A stretch of DNA of 10,866 nucleotides from JBBDWJ01 sp040902925 (GTDB lineage Bacteria; Acidobacteriota; Terriglobia; Bryobacterales; UBA6623), in the NCBI GenBank assembly GCA_040902925.1, contig JBBDWJ010000360.1:1-10866 (forward strand). The letters run 5' to 3'. This document shows, piece by piece, positions 1 to 6,018 of this stretch (position 1 is the stretch's first letter; each line of letters begins with the position of its first letter). Under the pieces are notes generated by a model, which saw only the letters and a list, made by a program, of their open reading frames with translations, was not told where the DNA came from and ran no database searches. Position numbers and translations under genes: made by a program.

Positions 1-12
1 AACCTCTATATA

Positions 13-237
13 ATGCCTGAACTGAGCACGCTCACGGTCGAATACCCGGACAGAAAAGTCCAACTCACAACCTCCTTTACCGGTACATTTATAGTTCCGA
101 AAGGCAGTACTCCAGCCCAAGTGGCGTTGGAGATCAAGAACCGCTGCGAAGCGAATGAAGATCGGCACGTCCGCGTCGTAATCACCGAGATCGGGTTCAA
201 CGACGGAATCATGACCGCGACGATGGAACTCGGCTAA
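13..237 (+). CDS. Small protein of unknown function (74 aa)
   Basis: I do not recognise this protein. It is 74 residues, begins MPELSTLTVEYPD and ends TMELG, has no signal peptide or membrane segment, and alternates short hydrophobic and polar stretches, as in a small beta-rich domain. It has one cysteine (in KNRCEAN). The stop is TAA at 235-237, and 27 bases later the TPR glycosyltransferase starts on the same strand, so the two may be co-transcribed. The start is uncertain: only 12 bases lie upstream in the window, they contain no ribosome binding site, and the frame is open to the window edge (AAC CTC TAT ATA before the ATG), so the gene could begin outside. Coding status is inferred from the clean frame, its placement and the codon pattern; no function is proposed. 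Confidence 0.6.
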   Translation: MPELSTLTVEYPDRKVQLTTSFTGTFIVPKGSTPAQVALEIKNRCEANEDRHVRVVITEIGFNDGIMTATMELG

Positions 238-264
238 GGCGAGCACAGCAGTGGTCTTGGCACA

Positions 265-2115
265 GTGGCGTCCCCGCTCGAAGTTTTATTGAAATGCCGC
301 GCGCAGCCGCTCAAGCTCGATGAACTCACGTTACTGAAACAGCTTGGGCTGGCTTTGGCGCATCGTCATCAGTGGCTCGACGCAGCCCTCGTGATCGAGA
401 GGGCGGCGAAGCTTGCTCCGGATGATTTAGGCACGGTGCGTAGCGCCGCCCTTTGCTGGCTGCAGGGCCGGCGTCCTTTGCAATCCGCATTGGCGTGGCG
501 GCGTGTAACGCAGATCGACCCCGCGAACGGCCCGGCTTGGTTGGCACTGGGAACGGCTGTAGCGGCGCTGCAGCAACGCCCGCCGCGGTGCCCGGAGGCG
601 CTGGATTGCTTCGACCAGGCAGCCATCTTGCTCCCGGATCATTCCGAACCTCACTTGGCGAAGGCCAAATACCTTGCGCGGCACAATCGCATGAGGAGCG
701 TGGTCAGAGCATACCGCGAGGCTGACCAGCGAATTGCCCTCGATATACCTTCCCGCATTAGCTTCGCAAGCGCGCTGCTCGCGATCGGAGATGAGCAAAA
801 CTCGGTCCGGGAATGCGACCGCGCGCTTGAGAGCGACCCTGACAATCAACTGCTTGCCGCCAATCGCCTGGTGGCCCTATTGAATTCTCCAGAACTCAGC
901 ACAGCGGGGCTGGCAGCGGAGCACATCGATTGGGGCCGCCGGGTTGCTGCAAAGCTGGGAGCCGTCAAGCCGCCGCACAGCGCTTGGCGTCAAGGACAAA
1001 AAGTTCGCGTAGGCTATTTGATCAGCTTCGAGATTGGCCCTCTAGCGCCTCTTTTCTTTCATTTGCGCGCCAACCACGACCGGGATAAATTTGAAGTTTT
1101 CATTTATTTTCCCGTCGCCGCTGGTTCAAGAGCCGCGGCCGTCTCACGCCTCGTCGATCACGCCAGACCCCTGAATTCTCTCGACGGCGCTGAGTGGGCC
1201 GACGCGGTTCGGCGCGACGAGATAGACATCATCGTAGATCGCTGTGGGCACTTCGCGGGTTGCCCCGTGGATATCCATGCCCGCCGGCCGGCTCCCCTCT
1301 CGGTGGTACTGCCGGGATATCCCTGTACGATCGGCCTGCCGGTCGACTGCCGCATCACCGACCGCTGGGCCGACCCGCCGGGCATGACCGAACACCTTCA
1401 CGAGGAGCCTCTCATCCGGCTCGACCGCCCCTTTGCCTGCTACGAGCCTCCCGGCGAAGCGCCCGAGGTTGGCCCGTTGCCGGCCGGCCATAACGGCTTC
1501 GTGACCTTCGGCCTGTTCCACCAACGCCCCAAGCTCAACGAAAAGGCTGCTTTGGTTTGGGCCGATATCCTCCGCCAGACCCCCAACTCCCGGCTATTGA
1601 TTCATAACGTCTACGGCGCGGAGCCGCCCGCGCCGGAAGAGTTCGAAGATCCGGTCGTGATAACTCTCGTCAAAAACGGCATCGGTATGGACCGCATCCA
1701 ACTCGTCGGGAGGCTGCCGCTGCTCGATCATCTGGCGTTGTTCAACCAGATCGACATTGCATTGGATGCATTTCCGCGGGCCGGAATGACCACCACACTG
1801 GAGTCGTTGTGGATGGGGGTCCCCGTCATCACGCTAGCTGGCGAAGCCCATCTGGGGCGCGTAGGAATCAGCTTCCTGACTGCGGTGGGCCTTGAAGAGC
1901 TAGTGGCAAGCGATGCAAGCGATTATGCGGCCAAGGCGGTCGAACTCGCTTGGGACGTTCCACGCCTCAGAACGCTGCGCTCTGAGTTGAGGCCGCGAAT
2001 GCAAAGATCCCCATTGACCGACGCGGCCGGATTCGCACGCGCCATCGAGCAGGTTTATCAGGGTCTAATCCATCACGCTGTTGCGTCAGCGCCGAGCCAA
2101 CAACCGCGCGTTTAG
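265..2115 (+). CDS. TPR-containing SPINDLY/OGT-like glycosyltransferase (GT41 family)
   Basis: A 616-residue cytosolic protein with a TPR N-terminus and a C-terminal domain of the O-GlcNAc-transferase/SPINDLY type, which moves a sugar from a nucleotide sugar to Ser/Thr of proteins or peptides. TPR-like helices span about residues 22-205 (repeated A-x-x-x-x-P-D-x patterns such as AAKLAPDD, RVTQIDPANGPAW, AILLPDHSEPH). The catalytic half runs about 245-600: KVRVGYLISFEIG (246-258), IDIIVDRCGHFAG (320-332), LPGYPCTIGLP (349-359), RPKLN with the family lysine at K423, IALDAFPRAGMTTTLESLWM (498-517) and RVGISFLTAVGLEELV (532-547). The His normally found in the S-D-F-x-x-H loop after the first strand is not seen (SFEIGPLAPLFF), so activity or mechanism may differ. 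The start is GTG at 265 with no clear Shine-Dalgarno sequence, so it is uncertain. It lies 27 bases after the 74-aa gene. Donor and acceptor cannot be told from sequence. Confidence 0.88.
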   Translation: MASPLEVLLKCRAQPLKLDELTLLKQLGLALAHRHQWLDAALVIERAAKLAPDDLGTVRSAALCWLQGRRPLQSALAWRRVTQIDPANGPAWLALGTAVAALQQRPPRCPEALDCFDQAAILLPDHSEPHLAKAKYLARHNRMRSVVRAYREADQRIALDIPSRISFASALLAIGDEQNSVRECDRALESDPDNQLLAANRLVALLNSPELSTAGLAAEHIDWGRRVAAKLGAVKPPHSAWRQGQKVRVGYLISFEIGPLAPLFFHLRANHDRDKFEVFIYFPVAAGSRAAAVSRLVDHARPLNSLDGAEWADAVRRDEIDIIVDRCGHFAGCPVDIHARRPAPLSVVLPGYPCTIGLPVDCRITDRWADPPGMTEHLHEEPLIRLDRPFACYEPPGEAPEVGPLPAGHNGFVTFGLFHQRPKLNEKAALVWADILRQTPNSRLLIHNVYGAEPPAPEEFEDPVVITLVKNGIGMDRIQLVGRLPLLDHLALFNQIDIALDAFPRAGMTTTLESLWMGVPVITLAGEAHLGRVGISFLTAVGLEELVASDASDYAAKAVELAWDVPRLRTLRSELRPRMQRSPLTDAAGFARAIEQVYQGLIHHAVASAPSQQPRV

Positions 2116-2119
2116 CCGA

Positions 2120-2578
2120 TCAAGCCGAGTGGCCACGAGCAGCTCGCCGCGCCTGTTCGCTGAGGACCGATTGCAGGGGCTTGCGCTGGGGCGCCGGAAC
2201 GACGCGCCTCGCTTCGGTCGATTCAACGAGTTTGCGTATTTGCTCGAGCTTGTAGGGCGGCGTCAGCACAGCGCTGCAACCAGCTTCAAGCACATCGGTC
2301 ACACCGCCATCAACGGTTGGCAGGCAGACTACCAAGGCCGCCATGGAGTGTTGATCAATCATCGCTTTGCGCAGGCTCCACCAGGATCCATCCCTAAAGC
2401 TCAGCGCGGCTACGACAATCAGGGGGTCTCTTCCTGAACGCAGCATTTCGCGAGCCTGCTGGCAGCTTGTAGCGGTGAAGACTCTGAGGCCAGACCGGCG
2501 AAACAGCGTTGCTAGTTCAGCGGCTTCTTCTGGATTGGTGACCAGTAGCAGGTCCTGTTGGTTGTAAGTTGGGGGCAT
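2120..2578 (-). CDS. Degenerate response-regulator receiver-like protein (pseudo-receiver)
   Basis: A 152-residue protein with the alternating beta/alpha pattern of a CheY-like receiver domain over about residues 9-120: DLLLVTNPEE (strand 1), LRVFTATSCQQA (strand 2), DPLIVVAALSFRDGSW (strand 3), ALVVCLPTVDGG (strand 4), GCSAVLTPPYKLEQI (strand 5). All phosphorylation residues seem changed. The acidic pair after strand 1 is T14-N15, the acceptor Asp position is A58 (register set by the conserved D63-G64), the strand-4 Thr/Ser position is Pro, and the strand-5 Lys position is Pro. It therefore probably does not take phosphate and may work as a protein-binding module. The last 30 residues are basic and have no DNA-binding domain. 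Start ATG (2576-2578 on the complement) is preceded by AAGGA five bases away. The gene converges on the GT41 gene with 4 bases between the stops. Confidence 0.72.
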   Translation of the reverse strand: MPPTYNQQDLLLVTNPEEAAELATLFRRSGLRVFTATSCQQAREMLRSGRDPLIVVAALSFRDGSWWSLRKAMIDQHSMAALVVCLPTVDGGVTDVLEAGCSAVLTPPYKLEQIRKLVESTEARRVVPAPQRKPLQSVLSEQARRAARGHSA

Positions 2579-2583
2579 AATCT

Positions 2584-2588
2584 TCCTT
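2584..2588 (-). promoter_or_regulatory. Ribosome binding site of the receiver-like gene
   Basis: On the minus strand AAGGA, within AAAAGGAAG, sits five bases before the ATG at 2578. This supports that start codon. Confidence 0.6.
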
Positions 2589-2601
2589 TTCAGCAGGCCA
2601 A

Positions 2602-2656
2602 GTACTAGATCGCTTGTCCCATTTTGTAAAGCAGGGCGATTGATCGCAACTAGTAC
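2602..2656. repeat. Inverted repeat GTACTAG ... CTAGTAC
   Basis: GTACTAG at 2602-2608 and its exact reverse complement CTAGTAC at 2650-2656 flank 41 bases. A direct repeat GATCGC (2608-2613 and 2642-2647) overlaps the arms. The arms lie 24-78 bases upstream of the receiver-like start, where its promoter should be, so an operator for a dimeric regulator or a transcript hairpin is possible. The stem is short and chance cannot be excluded. Confidence 0.3.
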
Positions 2657-2903
2657 ATTGCCTAGTTTTTCCGGACAGGCATGATCAAAGAGTAAACACG
2701 GCTACACACAGCAGGTTCTCGAGGGCTGCGGAGGTAAGATTGAATACTCTAAGTCATTGAAGACCCAAGCCAACGACACACGCCACGCTTGGTCAGATGC
2801 TTGTCATTCCGCCCAATCGGAGCGTTGACGGCCGCTTCACGCCGCCAGTTGTTCCGGCATGAGCATGTGCACCTAGCCGGCATGCACCGGTCCGGCCCCG
2901 GAT

Positions 2904-2932
2904 TTGCGCTCGATCCAAAGGCCACCTATGAT
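2904..2932 (+). promoter_or_regulatory. Candidate sigma-70 promoter of the NRAMP-like gene
   Basis: A TTGCGC (2904-2909) and TATGAT (2927-2932) pair has a 17-base spacer, four and five of six matches to the consensus boxes. The start site would fall near 2939, leaving a leader of about 56 bases before the ATG at 2995. It would lie after the in-frame TTG at 2935, which argues against that start. Found by eye only. Confidence 0.35.
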
Positions 2933-2985
2933 AGTTGTCCCATCGCGCGTGTCTCCAACGACGCCCCAAGCCGCCTTGTACGGGA

Positions 2986-2990
2986 AAGGA
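2986..2990 (+). promoter_or_regulatory. Ribosome binding site that decides the transporter start
   Basis: AAGGA, within GGGAAAGGA, lies four bases before the ATG at 2995. The alternative TTG at 2935 has no such site, so translation from 2995 is preferred. Confidence 0.55.
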
Positions 2991-2994
2991 ATCG

Positions 2995-4494
2995 ATGAAC
3001 GTTCAGAAGCCGCTGGAGACAGCCGCCGCCGACGATAGGTGGCGCGATCTCAAGCTCCCCGGCATGGGTCTGCTGAGCCTGCTGCGGGAGTGCGGGCCGG
3101 GCATGATCCTGATGATGACCGGCATCGGCACCAGTCATCTGGTTACGGCCCCGACGGCGGGTGGCAGGTTCGGCTACGCCTTGCTGTGGTGCATCCCGAT
3201 CTCTTACTTGTCGAAATACTACGGCTTCGAGATGGCGTTCCGGTTCACCAACGCCACCGGTAAAAGCTTGCTCGAGGCCTATGGTACGGCTTGGAAGAAA
3301 TGGCCGCTCTGGTACGTGTTGATCGTCACGCTGATTCAGTGCGCCCTGGGACAGGCGGGAAGACTCATCGCGGCTTCCGCAGTGCTCTATTACTTGTTCT
3401 CGGAGTCCCTGGGATTGGGAATTCCCTTGGCTGTATACGGCGCACTGCTGGGAATCATTTCGGTCGTGATTATCTTGAGGGGGAACTACCGGGCCGTCGA
3501 ACTCACGACCAAGGTCTTTGCCGGCCTGTTGTTCGTCACCACGGTCGCGGTGTATGCCGTGAGGCCGGCTCCTTTGTCGGCCATGAGTGAGTTTTTCGTC
3601 GTGGGCGCGCCGGAAGGTTCGTGGCTTATCATCGCCGCGTTTCTGGGTCTGTTGCCCACGGGTCTTGACGTCTCGCTGCAGGCTTCCGAATGGGGCAAGG
3701 CGCAGAAAGTCGGTATGGGGAAAGTACGCGCGCGGCTCGAGGAGATGGGCCTGGCGGGCAAGTTCGATCCCTTTGCGCCGCGGCGGCAAGACTTGTCGGT
3801 TCAGCTTTCGAAGCTCCCCCCCGGCGTTCGCGAGTATTGCATGCGATGGTTCCGGATCGGCCTGTGGGACTTTCGGCTGGGCCACGCGGTGTCGTTCGTG
3901 ATCGCTTGCGTTTTCCTGTTGCTGGCGGCGGTGTGGCTGTATCCCAGTCCCGTCGAGGGCCGAGCGGTGATGGGTGAGATCGGCAAGATCTTTACCGTGA
4001 GCGTAGGCCCCTGGATGATGGTCGTGTTCATGCTCGGCGCGTTCGCGGCGACATTCTCGACCGCTTTCAACTACTTCGATGGCTGGCCGCGAGTCGTTGG
4101 CGCCTGCTGCCGCAACCTGTTCCGGCCGACCGCTTCGCTGCAGGGCGTCGCCAAAGAGGACCTGACCGACGAGCATCGGGCTCGCTGGTACTCCGAGTAC
4201 AACCTCTACCGGCTGACGATGATCTATTCGCTCGTCGCCGCCGTGCTGATCATCGCCGGCGTGCCGCAACCGGTGTTTCTCGTTCTGGTCTCCTCGGCGC
4301 TGGCGTTCTTCATTGCGCCGGTGATTTTCTTTCTGAATCTGTTCTACTGCATGGTGGTTGTGCCGAAGGAGGACCGGGCGTTTTACCCTTCCACCTTTGC
4401 CATCTGGTTCGGCTGGGCGAGTTTCCTGGTTTTTACAGGCTTCACCGTGATTTCGGTGCTGGCGGAAGTTTTCGAAATGCGGCTTTTCGGCTAG
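2995..4494 (+). CDS. Divergent NRAMP-family (LeuT-fold) inner-membrane transporter
   Basis: A 499-residue integral membrane protein with about 11 hydrophobic segments, first at about 34-50 and last at about 470-492. The opening helix has the NRAMP signature frame GPG...G-R-F-G-Y-A-L-L-W (34-65), and helix 6 reads AAFLGLLPTGLDVSLQASEW (214-233). NRAMP proteins move Mn2+, Fe2+ or related divalent ions with protons. Here the two metal-binding motifs are not canonical: D-P-G-N of helix 1 is replaced by G-I-G-T-S-H (43-48), and M-P-H of helix 6 by L-P-T (219-221). The substrate may therefore not be a transition metal, and the protein belongs to a divergent branch that I cannot name with certainty. 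A long polar loop (about 234-292, rich in K/R) follows helix 6. Start ATG 2995 is chosen over TTG 2935 because of AAGGA at 2986-2990 and the promoter position. It converges with the reductase gene, 27 bases away. Confidence 0.85.
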   Translation: MNVQKPLETAAADDRWRDLKLPGMGLLSLLRECGPGMILMMTGIGTSHLVTAPTAGGRFGYALLWCIPISYLSKYYGFEMAFRFTNATGKSLLEAYGTAWKKWPLWYVLIVTLIQCALGQAGRLIAASAVLYYLFSESLGLGIPLAVYGALLGIISVVIILRGNYRAVELTTKVFAGLLFVTTVAVYAVRPAPLSAMSEFFVVGAPEGSWLIIAAFLGLLPTGLDVSLQASEWGKAQKVGMGKVRARLEEMGLAGKFDPFAPRRQDLSVQLSKLPPGVREYCMRWFRIGLWDFRLGHAVSFVIACVFLLLAAVWLYPSPVEGRAVMGEIGKIFTVSVGPWMMVVFMLGAFAATFSTAFNYFDGWPRVVGACCRNLFRPTASLQGVAKEDLTDEHRARWYSEYNLYRLTMIYSLVAAVLIIAGVPQPVFLVLVSSALAFFIAPVIFFLNLFYCMVVVPKEDRAFYPSTFAIWFGWASFLVFTGFTVISVLAEVFEMRLFG

Positions 4495-4521
4495 AGCCCC
4501 CACGGGCCCATTCATTCACCC

Positions 4522-5532
4522 TTACGAAGGCCGACCCGAGGCGTGGCCTCGCTCGCTCTTGGTCAGCGTCGCCGACAACAGCTTGACGCAAGCGTAGACG
4601 GCGTCGATCGACGGCGTCGGAGTTTGGGTCAACCGGCCCAGCTCCAGGAATACTCCGACAAGCGCCTCGATTTCGAGCGGACGCCCCGCTTCGAGGTCCT
4701 GCAGCATGGAAGTCTTATGTTCGCCGACGGCCTCGGCGCCCGCTATTCGCTGCTCCACGCTCAGGCGGAAGCTGATGCCCAACTTCGCGGCAATCTGCTG
4801 CGCTTCGCGCATCATGCTGGCCGCTAGTTCTCGCGACTCGGGGAATCGCGCGATTTCAGCCAGCGTCGCGCGGGTCAGGGCGCTGATCGGGTTGAACGAG
4901 AGATTGCCCCACGCCTTGAGCCAGATTTGTGCGCGAATATCGGTCAGCACCGGCGACTTGAATCCTGCCCGCGTGAACATCTCCGAGAGCTTCTTGACCC
5001 GCTCGCTTTTGGAGCCGTCCAGCTCCCCCACCGGGAAACGGTTCCCTTCCAGATGCCGGATCACGCCCGGCTCGCTGACTTCCGCCGCCGGGTAAGCGAT
5101 CGAGCCGATAATCCGCCCGGCATCGATATGGGCCTCCAGCACGCCGTTGGGATCGAGCGACTGCAACCTCTTACCCTCGTGCTCGCCGCCATACCTTTGG
5201 AAGTACCACCACGGGATGCCGTTTTGGACGGTCACCGCCAGGGTTTCGGAATGAAACAGCGCCGGAAGCTCGGAAGCGACAGCTTCGATTTGATGCGCTT
5301 TGAGAGCCAGGATGACGATGTCGTGTGTTCCCGCCTCGGAAATCCGGCTGGTCGCGGCCAACTCCCGAGCCACCTGTTCAGCCCCGCTTTGCGAGATCAG
5401 CTTCAGGCCCCGTTCCTGAATCGCCGCCAGGTGCGGGCCACGGGCGATCAGCGTCAGGGATTCGCCGGCCAGGGCCAGTTTAACCCCCATCAACCCACCG
5501 ATAGCACCGGCGCCGACAACACAGACCTTCAT
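4522..5532 (-). CDS. panE: Ketopantoate reductase family protein (2-dehydropantoate 2-reductase, ApbA/PanE)
   Basis: A 336-residue cytosolic NADPH-dependent reductase. In the authentic enzyme it reduces 2-dehydropantoate to pantoate for coenzyme A synthesis. The N-terminal Rossmann fold shows GAGAIGG at 7-13, followed by LIARGPHL (28-35), ALKAHQ with K78, and VQNG with N104. The C-terminal helical domain has WLKAWGNLSFNPISALT (204-220) with catalytic-type Lys K206 and Asn N210/N214, then S275 and GRPLEIEALVG (283-293) with the substrate-binding Glu at E287. All key positions are therefore present. It is about 30 residues longer than E. coli PanE, partly through a Trp/Tyr-rich stretch after N104 (PWWYFQRYGGEHEG). 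Many bacteria carry several ApbA/PanE paralogues on other 2-oxo acids, so the exact substrate is not certain. ATG is at 5530-5532 on the complement with only a weak GGA nearby. Four 19-base repeats lie just upstream. Confidence 0.85.
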   Translation of the reverse strand: MKVCVVGAGAIGGLMGVKLALAGESLTLIARGPHLAAIQERGLKLISQSGAEQVARELAATSRISEAGTHDIVILALKAHQIEAVASELPALFHSETLAVTVQNGIPWWYFQRYGGEHEGKRLQSLDPNGVLEAHIDAGRIIGSIAYPAAEVSEPGVIRHLEGNRFPVGELDGSKSERVKKLSEMFTRAGFKSPVLTDIRAQIWLKAWGNLSFNPISALTRATLAEIARFPESRELAASMMREAQQIAAKLGISFRLSVEQRIAGAEAVGEHKTSMLQDLEAGRPLEIEALVGVFLELGRLTQTPTPSIDAVYACVKLLSATLTKSERGHASGRPS

Positions 5533-5543
5533 GGTCCACTATT

Positions 5544-5619
5544 CTACTCGGCCTCTCCGCGTCTACTCGGCCTCCTCGCGACTACCCGGCCTCCCGGCGT
5601 CTAGTCTGCCTTCCGGCGA
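5544..5619. repeat. Four tandem copies of a 19-base unit
   Basis: Units at 5544-5562, 5563-5581, 5582-5600 and 5601-5619, with consensus near CTACTCGGCCTCCCGGCGT, and no spacer. Units 1 and 2 differ slightly, unit 3 has CCCGG in place of CTCGG, and unit 4 is most diverged (CTAGTCTGCC). They begin 12 bases upstream of the reductase ATG, so they are in its leader or promoter. A 19-base period is close to two helical turns, so a protein could bind the same face in each unit. The array is too short and has no spacers, so it is not CRISPR. Confidence 0.8.
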
Positions 5620-5652
5620 CGGCCCCGTCGGTATTCACGAATGTCAGCGGCG

Positions 5653-5677
5653 CCGCCGGCGGCCGGCCCGCCGGCGG
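5653..5677. terminator. GC-rich hairpin, weak terminator candidate
   Basis: CCGCCGGC (5653-5660) and GCCGGCGG (5670-5677) form a perfect 8-base stem around a 9-base loop that is itself self-complementary (GGCCGGCC). On the plus strand only four T follow (5682-5685) after GGAA, so it is a poor intrinsic terminator. It could simply be a structured spacer. Confidence 0.25.
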
Positions 5678-5731
5678 GGAATTTTCGGTGGCCGGGCGCT
5701 GGAGTCGTTTCCGTTCGCGGCCGATCCGTGC

Positions 5732-5757
5732 CCCTGACACTGATGCAAGCGTCAGGG
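5732..5757. promoter_or_regulatory. Inverted repeat CCCTGAC-N12-GTCAGGG, possible activator site
   Basis: CCCTGAC at 5732-5738 is an exact reverse complement of GTCAGGG at 5751-5757, with 12 bases between. Its centre is about 150 bases upstream of the start site predicted from the sigma-54 motif at 5871-5887, a usual distance for an enhancer-binding activator. An alternative is a hairpin in a transcript, as TTT follows on the plus strand. Confidence 0.35.
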
Positions 5758-5870
5758 TTTCCTGATATCGGGCTCAGTGTCGCCGGCCGCACATAGCGGC
5801 AACAGACAAATTAAGCTGCCTATTATCAGCAGATTAGAGGGCCAAGTCAGCCGCCGGAGGCCAACGGGGT

Positions 5871-5887
5871 TTGGCAGAGCGATTGCT
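5871..5887 (+). promoter_or_regulatory. Candidate sigma-54 (-24/-12) promoter of the NRPS operon
   Basis: TTGGCAGAGCGATTGCT matches the sigma-54 consensus YTGGCACGNNNNTTGCW at all but the C and G after TGGCA, with the GG and GC elements at the correct spacing. The start site would be near 5898, about 120 bases before the A-PCP ATG. Part of it (GAGCGATTGCTC, 5877-5888) is also a near-palindrome, so chance or another site is possible. No sigma-70 pair better than this was seen upstream of 6019. Confidence 0.4.
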
Positions 5888-6002
5888 CCGTTTCGTCTAC
5901 CCCTGCCTCCTTCCGTGCGCGCTGGTGTAGATTGCGCTGGGTAGTTTCACGGAACGTTAGGCCCTGGGCCCTAAAGCAGCAGGGCGGGTCTGGTTTCAGC
6001 CT

Positions 6003-6009
6003 GGAAAGG
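6003..6009 (+). promoter_or_regulatory. Ribosome binding site of the A-PCP gene
   Basis: GGAAAGG lies nine bases before the ATG at 6019. A second AGGA (6014-6017) touches the start too closely, and the ATG at 6012 is out of frame. Confidence 0.5.
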
Positions 6010-6018
6010 CAATGAGGA

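Larger units (their letters stand above)
2579..2994. other. Non-coding stretch between the receiver-like gene and the NRAMP-like gene
   Basis: These 416 bases separate two divergently transcribed genes. They contain a 7+7 inverted repeat next to the receiver-like gene (2602-2656), a short IR (CCAAGC 2764-2769 and GCTTGG 2786-2791) and a candidate sigma-70 promoter for the transporter (2904-2932). The part from about 2590 to 2760 is visibly richer in A+T than its surroundings. Short open frames here have no ribosome binding site or recognisable product. Confidence 0.6.
5533..6018. other. Structured non-coding region between the reductase gene and the NRPS operon
   Basis: These 486 bases lie between divergently transcribed genes. 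From left to right they hold four 19-base tandem repeats (5544-5619), a GC-only hairpin (5653-5677), a 7+7 inverted repeat (5732-5757), an AT-rich patch (about 5800-5836), a candidate sigma-54 promoter (5871-5887) and a leader of about 120 bases before the A-PCP gene. Short open frames on both strands here show no recognisable protein. Confidence 0.6.

Noticed and set aside
9..14. TATAAT as a -10 promoter box
   Set aside because: It overlaps the ATG at 13 and has no room in the window for a -35 box; probably chance.
13..237. RiPP precursor peptide
   Set aside because: No leader-core layout, no Gly-Gly or Cys/Ser/Thr-rich C-terminal core, and no RiPP maturase nearby.
2935..2994. Longer N-terminus of the transporter from the TTG at 2935
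   Set aside because: The added 20 residues are basic and unlike the family, no ribosome binding site precedes the TTG, and the best promoter places transcription start after it. ATG 2995 has AAGGA in place.
2789..2998. 69-residue plus-strand frame in the gap before the transporter
   Set aside because: No ribosome binding site or family resemblance; it overlaps the candidate promoter and the transporter start.
2926..4515. 529-residue open frame on the minus strand across the transporter gene
   Set aside because: It is antisense to the NRAMP-like gene, is full of His/Arg/Gln runs typical of reversed GC-rich code, and has no recognisable domain.
5544..5619. CRISPR array
   Set aside because: The 19-base units adjoin with no unique spacers, and there is no cas gene nearby.
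5960..5970. GGCCC-T-GGGCC palindrome before the A-PCP gene, and the similar CCCCAGGGGCC-like stretch near 10845
   Set aside because: Very short GC palindromes are expected in GC-rich DNA, and no T-run or conserved spacing is present.
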